A stretch of 64,000 bases of DNA. It comes from Cunninghamia lanceolata. Its lineage: Eukaryota > Streptophyta > Pinopsida > Cupressales > Cupressaceae. This document shows positions 10,680-22,469 of this stretch, in pieces. The notes under the pieces were generated by a model. That model was given only the letters and a program-made list of their open reading frames with translations. It did not search any database and was not told where the DNA came from. Position 1 is the first letter of the stretch. Every line of letters begins with the position of its first letter. The translations under genes were made by a program, and so were the position numbers. The DNA lies in the NCBI GenBank assembly GCA_027924645.1, contig BSBN01000140.1, positions 11,228,501 through 11,292,500 on the forward strand, written 5' to 3'.

Positions 10680-13505
10680 TATAATTGAAGCCCCCCAAAC
10701 CAAAACAACCACCAATTTTAGCTCTTTTTCCAATCAATGAGTGATATGTACCCAAAGAGATTCAAACTAAAAATCTGATGTCTAAAAAAAATATGGAAAA
10801 ATGGCATGGATATAACTATGGAGTATAGAAATACATTTCCAACACCTATAAAAAGTTGACATTTTGATGAAGTGGGTGCAAGTTGTGAGCTCGGGAGTGA
10901 AAAATGCAAGATCTAGGTTTAAATAGTTGTATCTGAGAACTATAGAAAAATCTAAGAAAATGATCCCCATAGCTATAAAGTGCTCAGAACCAACTTTTTA
11001 TTGATATCTCATTTTTCAAATTTTGATATCGTGACAAAATGTTATGGCTCCCTGAAAACAATAGCCCTATTAGGGCTAGAGGAGGTCAAAAGGGAGACCC
11101 TAGCACTAATGTCACTGCAGACGAAGTGCTAATGGTAGTACTTGAAAAGGAATATTCTCCCAGCTATGCTAGAATATGCTTCTGTCTAGAAAACCACCAA
11201 TAAAATTTCAAAAACCACTCTCAAGTGTCTAAAACTGCCTTCCTATAAGACAAAAGCACCGATGTTCTGGCAGAAACTACTTTTTGTCAGTGATGGGGTT
11301 TTTTCAGTTTGTTTCAAATGAGAATATTCTTGATATATACCACCAAGGGTTGTTTTACCTACCACTGAGTATATAGAAGCTGGTGGTGGCGTTTGTGTAA
11401 TGGATTGAAAGAGGGAAGATGGGGTTTGATTAGATCCTCCTTTCACTCAATACATTCAAGGAAATTTAACCGAGTTGAATCACAAATTTTGCAAGAGGAC
11501 TCAACTATTAAGTTGGTTGTCACTTGGAATGATAAGGAAATTTAGATTTAGATGATTAATGTGTTGATTTTAATATGATTAAGCTTAAAACACTAATTAC
11601 ATAAAATCATAAATAAACAAACGAAACCTGATAAATCCTTCTATAGAAAGACACTAAATACCGATTAAATACATACCAGATTTAGAGTTTCAAAAGGCAG
11701 TAAAGTCAGGGGAAAAAGAGTGGGCACCCAAGCCCTAGGTGGCACTTTTTTTAGGGCTTCGAGATCTTTTCCACTACTGACTACAACCACTTCGGAGATT
11801 TCTGGTACTACAAAATTAAGGTTCAAAAGAGCATGTGCCCTTGACCTTTTTGAGTTATTTCCTACCTTTTTCTTCAGATCCTAATTCCTTATGCTCTGTA
11901 ATAGTACTCTGTAACTCTACTCTTCAAGAGCTGACACTTATCACCGGCAATCACAAGAGAGGGGTTGGGGGTTGTGGTGTGTAGGATCTTGCCTCAGTCA
12001 AGCCTCAAAATGGCATTCAAGCCTCCCAACACCGTTGTTAGATAGAGAGTGTGTGTCCTTTCAGGACAAAGGCAAAAGAAATGACAAAAATGATAGATTG
12101 AATCACAAATAGATCTCGCCTCAGAGCTGTAGCTCTCACGGAGATGAAGCTCCTTCATGCCATGAGAAGATGAAGCCAAATCTACAATAACAAACACAAC
12201 AACAACACAATTCTGCTCTGCAACACAATGAATGCCTTGAATGCTCTATAAGTTCACTAAAATCTCAAAGTCATCTTTTGGTTTATAAATGAAGTTGTAA
12301 ACATGATTATATACACATTCCCACTAGAATTTCATAATTCAAACTTAAGATGGCTACAAGGATCACCTTTAATAGTAAATTTGCCAATATTGAAATTTAG
12401 GACCTTACAAAAATAGGGCAGGGCAAGGGCGTGGGTGCCCAAGCCCAACAACCTATTTTTGGGTCAGGGTTAAGCTCAGAGATGACCCCTAAGTCCCAAT
12501 TGTCATGGATTTCAAGCCATTTTGTCTTGGGATTCATTTCTAACATGTATGATTGAAATTAAGGGACCTGGGAGCTAAATTTAGGAGGTAAAAGTCCTAA
12601 GGGGACACTTTACGACATAATAGTTTGTGACACTCCCGAGGAGGTTATAGATGCTACTGGGTGGGTTTTTAATGGCCCTGATGGGAAGAGGGTGTCGGCT
12701 GGGGGTTTTAACCCCGTTGGTGGCTGTCATCTGGTGGATTTTCCTCTGTTGGTGGTCAGTGGTCAACCAAGGGTTGTGCCACTTATGGCACCCTTACTAT
12801 GGAGTATGGGGTCAACATGGTAAGAGTACTGTGTCGATACCATTTTTATTATTTTTTATTAATAAAAACTAGTCCATAGAAAAGGAATTAAAACCTATAG
12901 ATAAATTAGTTCAACCACAAGATTCTTTTTATCCATTAGATAATAGCTCCATGACCTAATTCCATCTGCGCAAGCACTACACTTGTAAAGATTCTAGAAT
13001 ATTTTATTTGCATAGAGATTATTCTCTGTAGTGATTTCATATGGCTGAAGAGAATTTTTTTTCCTTTTTCTGTAACTTTCTCTAATTCTAATGAATTGAG
13101 AATTGATCTTGGGGTTTATGGGCCTCTTGGGCATGATAGTACCATCATATTTGATCCAAACTCTTCCAATAGATCATGTACCTATTGGATCTTGCATGCA
13201 CCTCCCAAATTCAAACCCTCATAGATTTGGCCTCTGGTGTCTAATTTTGACAAAACAAAAGACAATATTGACTATCATGAACCTTTTGAACACAATGATG
13301 TAATCAAATTTGTAACAACATAGTCCAAAATGAACTTGCAATAGAAGGTCACAAAGAGGAAACTCTCACAAATCTAATTTTTCTATCAAGCTTTTCTGAT
13401 TCTCCAACTCCTCATTCGATGAAAGAGAAGAGCACACTTAACTATCAAGATCCACAATGAATTTGTATTTAGATCTCTCAAAAGATTGACTAACAAGAAG
13501 TGATT
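10680..13505. other. Unassigned DNA between copia gag and its 5' LTR
   Basis: Copia leaders are usually a few hundred bases, but here 2.8 kb separate the primer binding site from the gag start. One or more further insertions are therefore likely. Direct repeats 'caaaacaaaaagtcaat' (about 10660) and 'caaaacaaaagacaat' (about 13250) might mark one, but this is weak. The phrase gtgggtgcccaagccc at about 12440 recurs as gtgggcacccaagccc at about 11722. A plus-strand segment at about 12640-12830 is richer in G and coding-like (see findings). No gene is called. Confidence 0.4.
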
Positions 13506-13524
13506 CCTCCTATCTCTGATACCA
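13506..13524 (-). other. Primer binding site (initiator tRNA-Met type) of the copia element
   Basis: The minus strand reads TGGTATCAGAGATAGGAGG immediately after the LTR. The first 11 bases match the plant initiator tRNA-Met 3' end complement. It fixes the element's orientation. Confidence 0.9.
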
Positions 13525-13940
13525 TGTAAGAGTTGGCTATGATAGTAGCCACCCAGGATCTAGTACTTCATGATAGCACAAGAGAGACAATATGAGAAAA
13601 TAATTCTATTCTATCAATGAATGAAAAGTGTTCTTGCAATGTACATGAAGAGCCTTGCTTATAAAGGCAAGGATGAGAGCTAAGATGTTGTAGTCATATG
13701 ACAAGTTTCATATTCCTATGGCATGTGATAACTAGAGGATAAGATGCCACCTAGCTGATAAGACAACTATAAGACAACTATCAACAACTATAAACAACTA
13801 GAAACATCTAGAAGGCTCACTAAGTCAACTTAATATGTGAATATGTGTGAATGTTATTTAAATTATAAATAGCTAAATAATATGAATTATTCACACAACA
13901 AGGAGAAACTTGCTAGGAAATATCCCTATTCACACTAACA
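13525..13940 (-). repeat. 5' LTR of the copia element (416 bp)
   Basis: TGTAAGAGTTGGCTATG...ATTCACACTAACA. It matches 4615-5004 plus 6851-6886 closely, including the shared 'gatagtagccaccca', 'ggatgagagctaagatgttgta' and 'caactagaaacatctagaag' text. Confidence 0.9.
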
Positions 13941-13945
13941 CTTTT

Positions 13946-14284
13946 CTCGTCTTTGTCACTTTATTTTTTGTTTTTCATACACACACACACAAACTTATAA
14001 ATTATATATAAATATATATCTTAATTGTTGTTGTTATATTTTTCTTTAGTCAATCTTTTAATTTACTTTTATTTATTATATTTTTATTATTATTTTTTGT
14101 TTCTCATTGTCAACCTTATTTATTATTTTGTCATCACCTCTTCTCTCTCCTATGTATACCTATACATTTCTTCAACTTTCACATCCTTCTTGAATTATCC
14201 TGATGATGGATTATGGAGTGTGATCTGAAACATCGACAAAATTAAAATACATAGACGTAGTTAAATCAAAAGATATTTTGAATA
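13946..14284 (+). mobile_element. Right half of the hammerhead-bearing inverted-repeat element
   Basis: It begins with T-rich and simple-sequence DNA ((CA)n at about 13980-13992, TA-rich to about 14020) and ends with an arm (14180-14284) that is the inverted match of 4370-4530. For example, 'gatattttgaatatata' here pairs with the reverse complement of 'tatatattcaaaatatt' there. An open frame at 14025-14228 is Leu/Tyr/Phe-rich translation of T-rich DNA and is not a gene. Confidence 0.55.
14200..14231 (+). ncRNA. Hammerhead-ribozyme-like core with intact consensus
   Basis: The sequence has CTGATGA at 14200-14206, then a stem II hairpin (GGATTAT / loop GGAGT / GTGATCT, 7 pairs with G-U wobbles), then GAAAC at 14227-14231. 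These are the invariant core blocks of the hammerhead ribozyme in the right order. The stem I and stem III partners are not obvious in the flanks (downstream ATCGACA; upstream CTTGAATTATC), so self-cleavage cannot be claimed. Three sister copies share the 32-nt spacing. Confidence 0.55.
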
Positions 14285-14546
14285 TATAATTAATAATCAT
14301 TTGGGAGGTAGTCAGTTAGAGATTGGGGATTTTATTTCAATAACTTTTGATTTGTGTAATTTGTAATAAAATAGTTGAGACCTAGGATGTTGGAAGCCCA
14401 TCATAGTACATCATAATTCTATTACGATGGAGAATAAATGATCACTTTATTCTTTGATATGTAATTAAGTTTTGTTGTGTTTGTGTTTATGTTAAGGGCA
14501 CACAATTGGATAGTCATATATTAGACCCTTTATCCATGACTACATT
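14285..14546 (+). repeat. Right part of the old terminal repeat (copy C)
   Basis: Continues the match to copies A (18595-18850) and B (55640-55905): 'tttgggaggtagtcagttagagattgg', 'attgttatggtgaata/acgatggagaata' and 'gatagtcatatattagacccttt'. It ends near CATGACTACA, directly before a primer-binding-site-like sequence. Confidence 0.6.
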
Positions 14547-14551
14547 AACTA

Positions 14552-14567
14552 GTATCAATGCAAAAGG
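14552..14567 (+). other. Degenerate primer-binding-site-like sequence
   Basis: TAGTATCAATGCAAAA lies a few bases after the terminal repeat and resembles TGGTATCAGAGC with changes. If real, copy C is a 5' LTR of a plus-strand element whose internal region follows to about 18080. Confidence 0.4.
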
Positions 14568-14569
14568 TT

Positions 14570-17500
14570 TAGAATGCCAAAAGTGCAAGAGAGAATGGAT
14601 TGGAGTCCTAAGAGAGAGGACTTTTCTTTTTGTTAATAGATCACCGAATTGAGACATCTTATAAAGGTAGCTTGTGGAGAGATCACAAAATGTGAGGCAA
14701 TCTTACAGAATTGTCAGAAGATTATTGAGCCTACATTAGTAAACATCAAATTTGTAAAGGGAAAAGTTAAAATCCTAGAGTGGATGGAGTAGTAAAGTTC
14801 GAGGTAATTTGTAAGTAAGTAATTATGATTTATTTGAAGATGAGAAGAATAGATCTAAGTCAAAAAATTAAGGTGTCTAATATGATGCAAAGATCCATAG
14901 AAAAAATTGCAAGTGTTAAATTTGATGATGAAATATGTAGAATGTAGATTTGATAGATTTCAAAGAAATTAACAAAGACAAGTAGCTTTTGGTGGAAAAA
15001 AAGGATAGAGATCAAAAGAAAGAAATATATTATTGTAGAGAAAAGTAGTGTAGAATACAGTAATGCCAAAAGGTATGAAGGATGCACACAAAGAGACCTA
15101 ACATCAAATGAATTTAATTATGGCAAGGCTATAAACCTAGATGTTTTGTATGGCAAAGAATCTTTTAAATACAATAAGAATCCTTAAGGTGAGTAAAAGC
15201 CAAAGTCCACGGTATTAAAATTGAGACATGAAGAACCATTGGCTTAAACACAACAATTAGTCATTCATCCTTAACACTCGAATGATTACATTCAATAGAT
15301 TTATAAAGGCATTCAACTTACTAACTACCCAAAACAATAACAACCAACTAACACATAAATAATAATCAACACCTAGTAACTTAACATTAACATGAAAATT
15401 TATTTTTTATTACATTATTCTATGTTATGAACCAATTGATTCCTAACACCTCCTTTAGTTCTAACATAGGGACTTTATTCTAGTGTTGCAGTATCAACAA
15501 TTGGCTTGTCTCATATTTGTACCCTTCAATGAAAATTATTCTTTGGATGTTGATTTAAATTGATAATCTATCAAATTACAATGTGCAAGTACAAAATTCA
15601 TTACACCCTTATGGATCCAAAGTCCTTATTTCTTCATTTACATAATGTTGAAAAATAATACAATATCACCTTAGTTCTCCTCTTTTGAAAAATACAAAAT
15701 AAAAAAAGATAAATTAAATTGGCAACATCTATTCACAACCATTGAAATGCCTCCATATTCTGAATCAAATTGCTTATTAAATTTTAATAGTATTCTAAAA
15801 TTATTTGTTGGTTTTTTCTTCTCTTCATTAGATTGCAAGAACATCTTAAATTTCTAATTTTTTTCATAAAATAAGAAAGAGAACACATTTTTAGTGAGAC
15901 TCATATAAAAAACTTTATTCAAATCTGAATATAGATTTGAATGTATAATTACTTTTTTAATTTTTTTAATTTTTTGATATGAAAATGAACAAAATCGAGG
16001 GAAAACAATGAAAAGAGTGAATAAGATGGAGAGATAAGATAAATACATATGGATTATGAATGCATCAGATTTGCACGTGGTCTGCATTGTCCCTATTTTG
16101 ACAAAATGAAATAAGGGTGGATGGGCAACAATGGCTATTGCATGTGGTCCATATTGCTTGGAGTTTGTATGAACCACTTTGGAGAAGGAAAAATGAGTGA
16201 ATGGAAGGAAAATAGAGAGGTCCAAAAACCCTCTCTGATACCATATTGAAATTGAGACGCAAGAGCTAGATTCTCAAACACAACAATTAATCATTCATCT
16301 TCAACACTCAAATGATTACATTCTATGGCTTTATAAATACAGTGAACTTACTAACTACCCAAACAACTAACTACCAACTAACAAATAAGTAATAACTAAC
16401 TAAAAACTAACATCTAATAAATTAACATCAACGTGTTAATTTATTATTTATTACATTATTATATGTCATGCACTAATTACTTCCTAACACAAAGACTAGT
16501 TCAAATGAAGAAAAAGAATTAGAGAGTGAAGACATGGAAGAAATTATGGACCTATGAGAAGAAGGTGTAGAAATAGGTTATCGAGATGACCAAGATATTT
16601 TTTTGGCAGAAATAATAAGTGAAGAAGATTTGAGAGGTATGAATTGTGACAAGCTAGAAGATAGGTTTGAAGATTTGATGATTGATGAGAATGATCAAGA
16701 TGTGATAAATACACTTGTAGAATTGATACTTGAAGGACAATGTAGCATATTAGGAAGTAGTAATTAAGAAATTTAAAGTGAGATAGATGAGTAAATAAGA
16801 AAATTTCATAACATAGAAGAGGAATACAAACTTGTGGTAACGTATAAAGAGTATAGCATTGAAAATGAAGATGTTGTGGAAGCAAGAATGCAGAGATAGG
16901 AATTGCCAAAAGTATATTTTTTAGAGTTCTCAAGAATAAGAAGTAATATGTAGAATATAGATGGACTAGTGATGAAGTTTGTGGTAGAATAAAGTGAATT
17001 AGATACAATTTAGAAGACATTCTATAGAGTTGCAAGGGACGAAGTGTTAAGAGGAGAGGAGATACAAAAGAATTAGATAGTGTGTGGTGGAGCTATGTTA
17101 AATGAGTTGAAATAATATGTGGTGAGTATAGAGAAGGTGAATAATTAAGTCAAAGTTGTGGATATGATAATAGTAATGTATAGTTGATAAAAAAACTAAA
17201 GAGATCAAGTGTCTGATATAGTTGTTTCAAGTAAATAAGTTGAAATATGTAACAAGATAGAAATATAAAGGTAAAGAATAATGAAAATAAGTTATATTAG
17301 TATAGGAGGTAATCAAAAGATATATAGTAATCAAGAAAGAGTTTTAGGAGGAGAATTTATCAAATAGGGTAATTAACAAAGTCTTACAATTGATTGGGTG
17401 AAGGAGACATTTGTTTGTGTGCACCACAATAGCAGAGAAGATGGACATGAAGGGAAAGAGGAACCAAAATCTTGTGATAGATTTGAAATGGTAGAATATG

Positions 17501-18080
17501 TCATGGTTGTGATAATTTATAAGAATGATAATAAGAAAATAGAAGGAGCTTAGTTTGGGATAGAAATAGATAGTATAGATTTGGAAAATAGCAAAATTAA
17601 GGGGTACATGAGAGGAACTTTTGGTATAGAAGTGAAGAAAATATTTATAGGTTGCTTATGGAGTAATATACAGTATAAGACTAAGAAAATGTTTTAGGAT
17701 TGGATACCATAAATGAGTAAATAGGAAGAAAATGGTCTAAGAAATGAGTTTCAATTTGAGTTTAGAATGATAGAGGTTGAGAGCTACAGGAAAAGGAGAT
17801 TAGATTAGTAGAAGATATTTAGTTTGAGAAGAATAAAGTAGAAGATGAAAGAATGTTTAAGGAGAGTTGTAGGTGTAAGTAGAAATATAGAAGTTGAGGC
17901 ATGTCCTAGTTCCTTAATTGGGACTAGAAGAGGTGGAAGAAGAAACAACATCCAGTTGATCCTACAAGCCTATTCATTTGTTAAGGATGCATTAACGTTG
18001 GTTAGTAGCCAATAGGGTTATTCTATGACTTAGCCCTTACTTTCAAGAACTATGCTCACAAATCACTTATCTATGCAGTT
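14570..18080 (+). pseudogene. Stop-ridden plus-strand coding relic of unknown element
   Basis: Outside the nested LTR element 15206-16489, this stretch is purine-rich and reads as a broken coding region. Examples are EKELESEDMEEIMDL just after 16500 and GYRDDQDIFLAEIISEEDL at about 16575-16635; FRMIEVESYRKRR lies at about 17765. Stop codons are frequent. The segment from 17060 on is repeated at 54079-55140. No retroelement motif (CCHC, DSG, YxDD, DDE) was found. By position it would be the internal region of the ancient element whose LTRs are copies C and A. Confidence 0.4.
15206..16489 (-). mobile_element. Small non-autonomous LTR element (TRIM-like), nested
   Basis: Direct terminal repeats 15216-15448 (233 bp) and 16247-16489 (243 bp) end in TTCCTAACA or TCCTAACA. 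A tRNA-Met primer binding site (TGGTATCAGAGAG, minus strand, 16231-16243) lies beside the right copy, and a purine tract (AAAGGAGG, minus strand) beside the left copy. The 0.8 kb interior has no coding domain; its open frames at 15854-16262 are AT-driven. CAAAG at 15201-15205 and 16490-16494 may be the target duplication, in which case 10 extra bases sit outside the left repeat. Joining the flanks at CAAAG gives a plausible continuous reading frame. Confidence 0.75.
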
Positions 18081-18109
18081 TTAGGAGTAGTCTTGCATTA
18101 CCAAGAAAA

Positions 18110-18850
18110 TATTTTCTTTTACTTGTTTATCTATTTAACAAAAATCACTTACATTCTAGTCATCATAGAGTAGATACCATATTTCACTACAATTGCACAT
18201 CACACCTTGTGGTTGCTAATAAATGTTCTATAATGATCATACAATGCTACATTCAATTTCTAGGAGATTTGGATCACTCCACATGCATAATTTGGTTTCT
18301 TAACCATTACTAGGATTAACAAGAATACTCTAAGTTTCATTGTTGACGGCTTAAACAAACATTCTAGAGTTTGAAGCATCAAAGGAATACATATCAAGGT
18401 ATATTGGACCTAGGATTTTTTATGGTGTGAATTCTATGGAGATTTATCAATCCATCATCATCACATTGAATTTGGGATACTTATTCACACATTTTTCCAA
18501 CTACTTGTTTCATAAGGCATTGGGATTCATACCACCTTGCAACTAAATGAGATCATTCCTAAGGGTTGAAGCTACTAGATAAATAACACTCATAATGGTT
18601 TGGGGGTAGTCAATTTAAAGATTAGAGATGGAAATCAAGTTTGTGGATTGTATTGCAATATGTTTTGAATTCTATTATTTGTATTCAGATGATTAAAGCC
18701 TAGCATGACAGAAGCCAATTGAAGAAGTTTGTAGTTCTATTGTTATGGTGAATAGATTATCATATTGTTGTTTTATGTCTACTTAAGTTATAGTATGTGT
18801 GTTTCTGTTAAGACTGCATGGTTGCATAGTCCTATATTAGACCCTTCCAT
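18110..18850 (+). repeat. Old terminal repeat, copy A (possible 3' LTR)
   Basis: Aligns to 3890-4365 plus 14285-14546 and to 55150-55905. As copy C is followed by a primer-binding-site-like sequence and copy A follows the relic coding region, the two could be the 5' and 3' LTRs of one element running 3890-18850. Copy B carries the same repeat because the larger block was duplicated. Confidence 0.5.
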
Positions 18851-20504
18851 GAATCAATCATAAATCAATAACAATAATCCACTTAATTAATTGTATCATT
18901 GATGATAAATCAAAAATAGAATAATTCACATGATCAAATGTCATTAAAATAAAATTATCAAGTACTATGTAAGGTGTTCAGTAGAAGTGGCTATCATATG
19001 TTCCCATATATGTACTTATCTTGTTACCTTAGTTGAGAAACAATTAACGAGTGCATGAGGTTACACTACAAAGAAATTTAAAGGTTGAGCATGGTTACAT
19101 TAAGGTTCATTCTCATGAAAGAAAATAATTCCAACCTAACTTGGTAAGACCTTCTCCTTGTCTTTTGTTTTATTTGTTTTTATGTTTTTATTATTTTATC
19201 TTCTTATTTAGAATGTGGATGATGGAAGCACCTTTAGTGCTCCATGATGATACAAATGCCTTTAAATAGGTATTGTGTGGTTCAATGATACTTATTTATT
19301 ATGTTGCTTATGTCTTTTCTTTTGTATTGTTTTATATGAATTTGGGATGTTGCAAAGAATAAAGTGATTGGAAACAACTATCATCATGTTGGAAAAAAAA
19401 TCTTGTTTACTTTATGATTTTTATTTGGCTTTTTTATTAGGTCATGTTTGTTGTTCACCTCCTAGGTTATTATGTATTTCATTCTCATTTAAAATTATAT
19501 ACTAATATGTCTAATGTCTTGTTACATGTTCTTTGTGCATGTCATGTTTTTCCCACTTGGGATAATCCTCTATATGATAGTTATATTTTTATATATTAAT
19601 GGTGTTCTACTCATGTTTATATCTTATGGATCATATGCTCATAATATTTATATTTTGCATCATTCCTATCTTATCCTTGCATGTTTATGTTATGATTATA
19701 TGTTTCTATTTTATGGTACTAATGCTTATTAGAGTTGTATCCTATAATTACATTGGTTTACTAGATTCATTGGGGAACAAATTCCCCCCCTTATAGATGT
19801 TTTTTATGGTGTATGATACATTTTTCTATGCTTCCATGACATTATCTATTAGTGATTCCTATTTTTCTTTCATGGAGGCAAAAATGAGGGCACATCATGC
19901 TTCATTTTTCACAGATGATTTCATGATCACACCTTCCTCTTGCTAGTGTAAAATTTTACTTTTTAAAATAATAAGTTTACTTAGGTAATTAGGGATATTT
20001 AATTATTCTTTCCTAGGTATTGTATAATGAAATGTGCTCACCTTGATTTGAGGTACAAAAGTGCCACCATTTCCTCATCAATCCTTGATCGATGGTAGTT
20101 AGGTATGACCTCTATTTAGTCAAGGCCACCTCCATATTAGTCATATTGAGTTAAAACACCTCTTGATTAAGAGTCATTAAGAGTTTACTCATAACCTCCT
20201 GAACATGTCATCTCCTTGATTCATGGATCCAAGAGGCCTATATATTTATAATTTTTCTTTATAATTTATTCCAATGTATTCAATATTTAATCTATTTTAT
20301 TCATCTAGATTTGTGATTAGATCATAGCCATTAGCTATTGGTTAGATTTATTGTTTATGAAAATTTTTAACAACTATGTTGTTCCATGGTTATCGCATCA
20401 TGATATCATTACATTTGTACATGCTTATGTCATTTTACATGATAATATACATTTCTCCTCTCCTCTAGTTCCTTGCATCCCTTTTACAAAAACCCTTCAA
20501 GGGG

Positions 20505-20509
20505 GATAT
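20505..20509 (+). other. Target-site duplication GATAT (left)
   Basis: GATAT recurs at 26405-26409. Copy B has the uninterrupted site 'gggatataatgtcac' at about 59412, which confirms both the insertion and its boundaries. Confidence 0.95.
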
Positions 20510-20830
20510 TAAGAGGAACCTCCTGCAACAATATAATGAAAATTACACAAAATAATAGAAATATATAAATAGCAGGAACACAAAAGGAATTTATTGATCA
20601 TAAGCCACTTCGAGGGGCCAACCTCCTTTGAGCAAGCTCAATACAATAAATTCGTGGATGCCTTCATTGGCCTCAACACGTACTTATATACTAAGTCTAA
20701 TCTAAACAACTATTACTCCCCATGAATGTGGGATAATACAATATACTCATGGGATGACTTACAAAACATATGCATCCAACAACAATATACTAAGAAAGTA
20801 AAGAGAAGGGTTAAACATGGGTTCCTAACA
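20510..20830 (-). repeat. 3' LTR of the chromovirus (321 bp)
   Basis: Begins (plus strand) TAAGAGGAACC and ends GGTTCCTAACA. It contains 33 bp (around 20557-20589) absent from the other LTR. The missing segment is bounded by a short direct repeat 'acacaaaa', as expected of a slippage deletion in the other copy. Confidence 0.95.
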
Positions 20831-20843
20831 TCCCCTCCCTCTT
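20831..20843 (-). other. Polypurine tract of the chromovirus
   Basis: Minus strand AAGAGGGAGGGGA directly before the 3' LTR. Confidence 0.85.
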
Positions 20844-20859
20844 ATAAAAGCTTTGTCCT

Positions 20860-22350
20860 CAAAGCTTAAGATGTGGAAATTGTTGCTGAATCTAAAGGAG
20901 TGGTTCCCATGTAGCATCCTCTGGTTGCATTCCATGCCACTGAATTAATACCTCTGTGATGGATTGAGAGTGAAGCTAACAAGTGCCCTTGTCAAGGATT
21001 GCCTCTAGCTCCAAAATGATGGATCCTTCATTATCTAGTTCTGGTAAAATAGTTTGTGCTCTGATGTTGGTGCCAATAACTTTCTTTAGACAAGAGACAT
21101 GAAATACTGGATGAACACGGGAAGAAGGAGGAAGCTCCAATTTATAAACAACTGACCCAATCTTCTGAAGAACCTTATATGGCCCATAGAACTTTGGAGC
21201 TAGCTCATGATGCCCTTTCAGTTTCAGGGATGATTGCTTATATGGTTGTAAATGAAGAAAAACCATATCACCTACTTGAAAAGTGTGCTCAGAATGGTGC
21301 TAATTGGCTTGTTGTTTCATTTGATTTCTTGCCATGTTAAGATTGTCCTGCAAAATATGAAGAATCTGGTCTTAGGTTTGGAGAACTGTGTCAACTGCCT
21401 AAACTGGTGAACTATTGGGGGTGTATGGAAGGAGCACTGGTGGTGCTTGACCATAGAATGCTTCATATGGAGTCATTTTAGATGCAATGTGGTAGGAGGT
21501 ATTATACCACCATTGAATGAGAGGGAGCCACTTTGCCCACTGATGTTGTTGTTCTAAGGTGAAGCAACGAAGATAAGTTTCCAAACATTTGTTGATAATT
21601 TTAGTCTGACCATCTATTTGTGGGTGATACCCTGAACTCATCTTTAGTTTGGTGCCAGTGTGTCGAAATAGTTCTATCCAAAAATGACTAGTGAAAGTTA
21701 CATCACGATATGAGACAATGGAAGAAGGGATGCCATGAAGACGAAAGATCTGGTCCATGAAAATTTGTGTGACTAAGGAGGTGGTATAGGGATGGCTGAG
21801 GGCACAAAAATGACTATATTTGGAGAGGTGATCAACCACAATCAAGATCACTGTCTTCCCTCTAGATTTAGGGAGCCCCTCAATGAAATTCATAGAAATA
21901 TCTATCCAAATCTATGTAGGGATGGGCAAGGGTTTGAGAAATCTAGGAAGGAGTGTCATTTCAACTTTGTTGCACTGACATTATCACATTCAGCCACCAT
22001 CTATTGAATTTCCCTTTTCATTCCATTCCAAAAGAAGTTACACCATGCCTACTCATAAGTTTTGAGGAACCTAGAGTGCCCTGCTGGTGGAGAAGCATGG
22101 AGTTCATAGAAGATAGCTTGTTGAAGAAGCACCATCCAAAGAGTAATGTGGTACAATAGAAGGGTTATTGGCCAACTGCTGGATGATTTGAGATAATGAA
22201 GAGTCATTGACATAGCCCTGCTGGACAAATTACAACCAATTTGGAACACGCATAGAAATAGTTGAAAGAGAAGCTTGGTCATCAAATGTGAGAGAAAGAG
22301 CATCCACCACAATATTGTCCTTACCCTTCTTGTAAGTGATCTCATAGTTA
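20860..22350 (-). pseudogene. Chromovirus integrase with chromodomain-like C-terminus
   Basis: The core runs 21893-21399: VVDHLSKYSHF holds the first catalytic Asp and NKCLETYLRCF the Glu. The second catalytic position, normally S-D-R-D, reads SYRDVTFTS, so the DDE triad is broken. The C-terminal part (21266-20976) has the GPY/F module (FYGPYKVLQKIGSVVYKL) and RVHPVFHVSCLKK. It is followed, beyond a stop, by VLIQWHGMQPEDATWEP, a chromodomain-like segment thought to guide insertion to chromatin. Part of the N-terminal region upstream of the core (22345-22049) is also open. Confidence 0.85.
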
Positions 22351-22469
22351 TAACCCATGAGTTTGATAACCCATTTTTGTTGTGTTGGGGAGGAGACCTG
22401 TTGTTCCAGGAAATATTTTAGACTCTGGTGATCAGTCTTGACATAGAAATGATTCCCTAGTAGGTATGG

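Larger units (their letters stand above)
4615..13940 (-). mobile_element. Ty1/copia-type LTR retrotransposon, degenerate, with nested insertions
   Basis: Two direct LTRs bound it: 4615-5004 plus 6851-6886 (left, split by a solo LTR) and 13525-13940 (right), both starting TGTAAGAG and ending CACTAACA. A primer binding site for initiator tRNA-Met (TGGTATCAGAGAT on the minus strand) abuts the right LTR at 13506-13524, so the element reads right to left. A polypurine tract abuts the left LTR at 6887-6893. Flanks CTTCT (4610-4614) and CTTTT (13941-13945) are a near-match target duplication. Coding remains are gag (ATG at 10621), a zinc knuckle (about 8370-8408) and protease. Integrase and reverse transcriptase are not recognisable in the 1.3 kb left after protease, so the copy is truncated as well as mutated. 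Confidence 0.85.
17060..20509. repeat. Duplicated block, copy A, part 1
   Basis: Matches 54079-56682 and then 58550-59415 almost collinearly, at roughly 90% by eye. The match begins at 'gatacaaaagaattagatagtgtgtg' in both copies. It contains a relic coding stretch, an old terminal repeat (18110-18850) and AT-rich non-coding DNA. Open frames such as 19514-19732 are Tyr/Phe/Leu-rich products of T-rich DNA and are not maintained in copy B. Confidence 0.85.

Noticed and set aside
14025..14228. 67-codon hydrophobic ORF
   Set aside because: Produced by a T-rich loop next to the hammerhead-like arm; it also runs through the hammerhead core.
16544..17035. 163-codon minus-strand ORF rich in Leu, Tyr and His
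   Set aside because: Antisense to the purine-rich plus-strand relic, which reads more like a decayed protein and is the repeated strand context.
19514..19796. Open frames rich in Tyr, Phe, Leu and Ile resembling membrane proteins
   Set aside because: They translate T-rich DNA, have no family features, and the matching region in copy B is interrupted by an insertion and frame changes.
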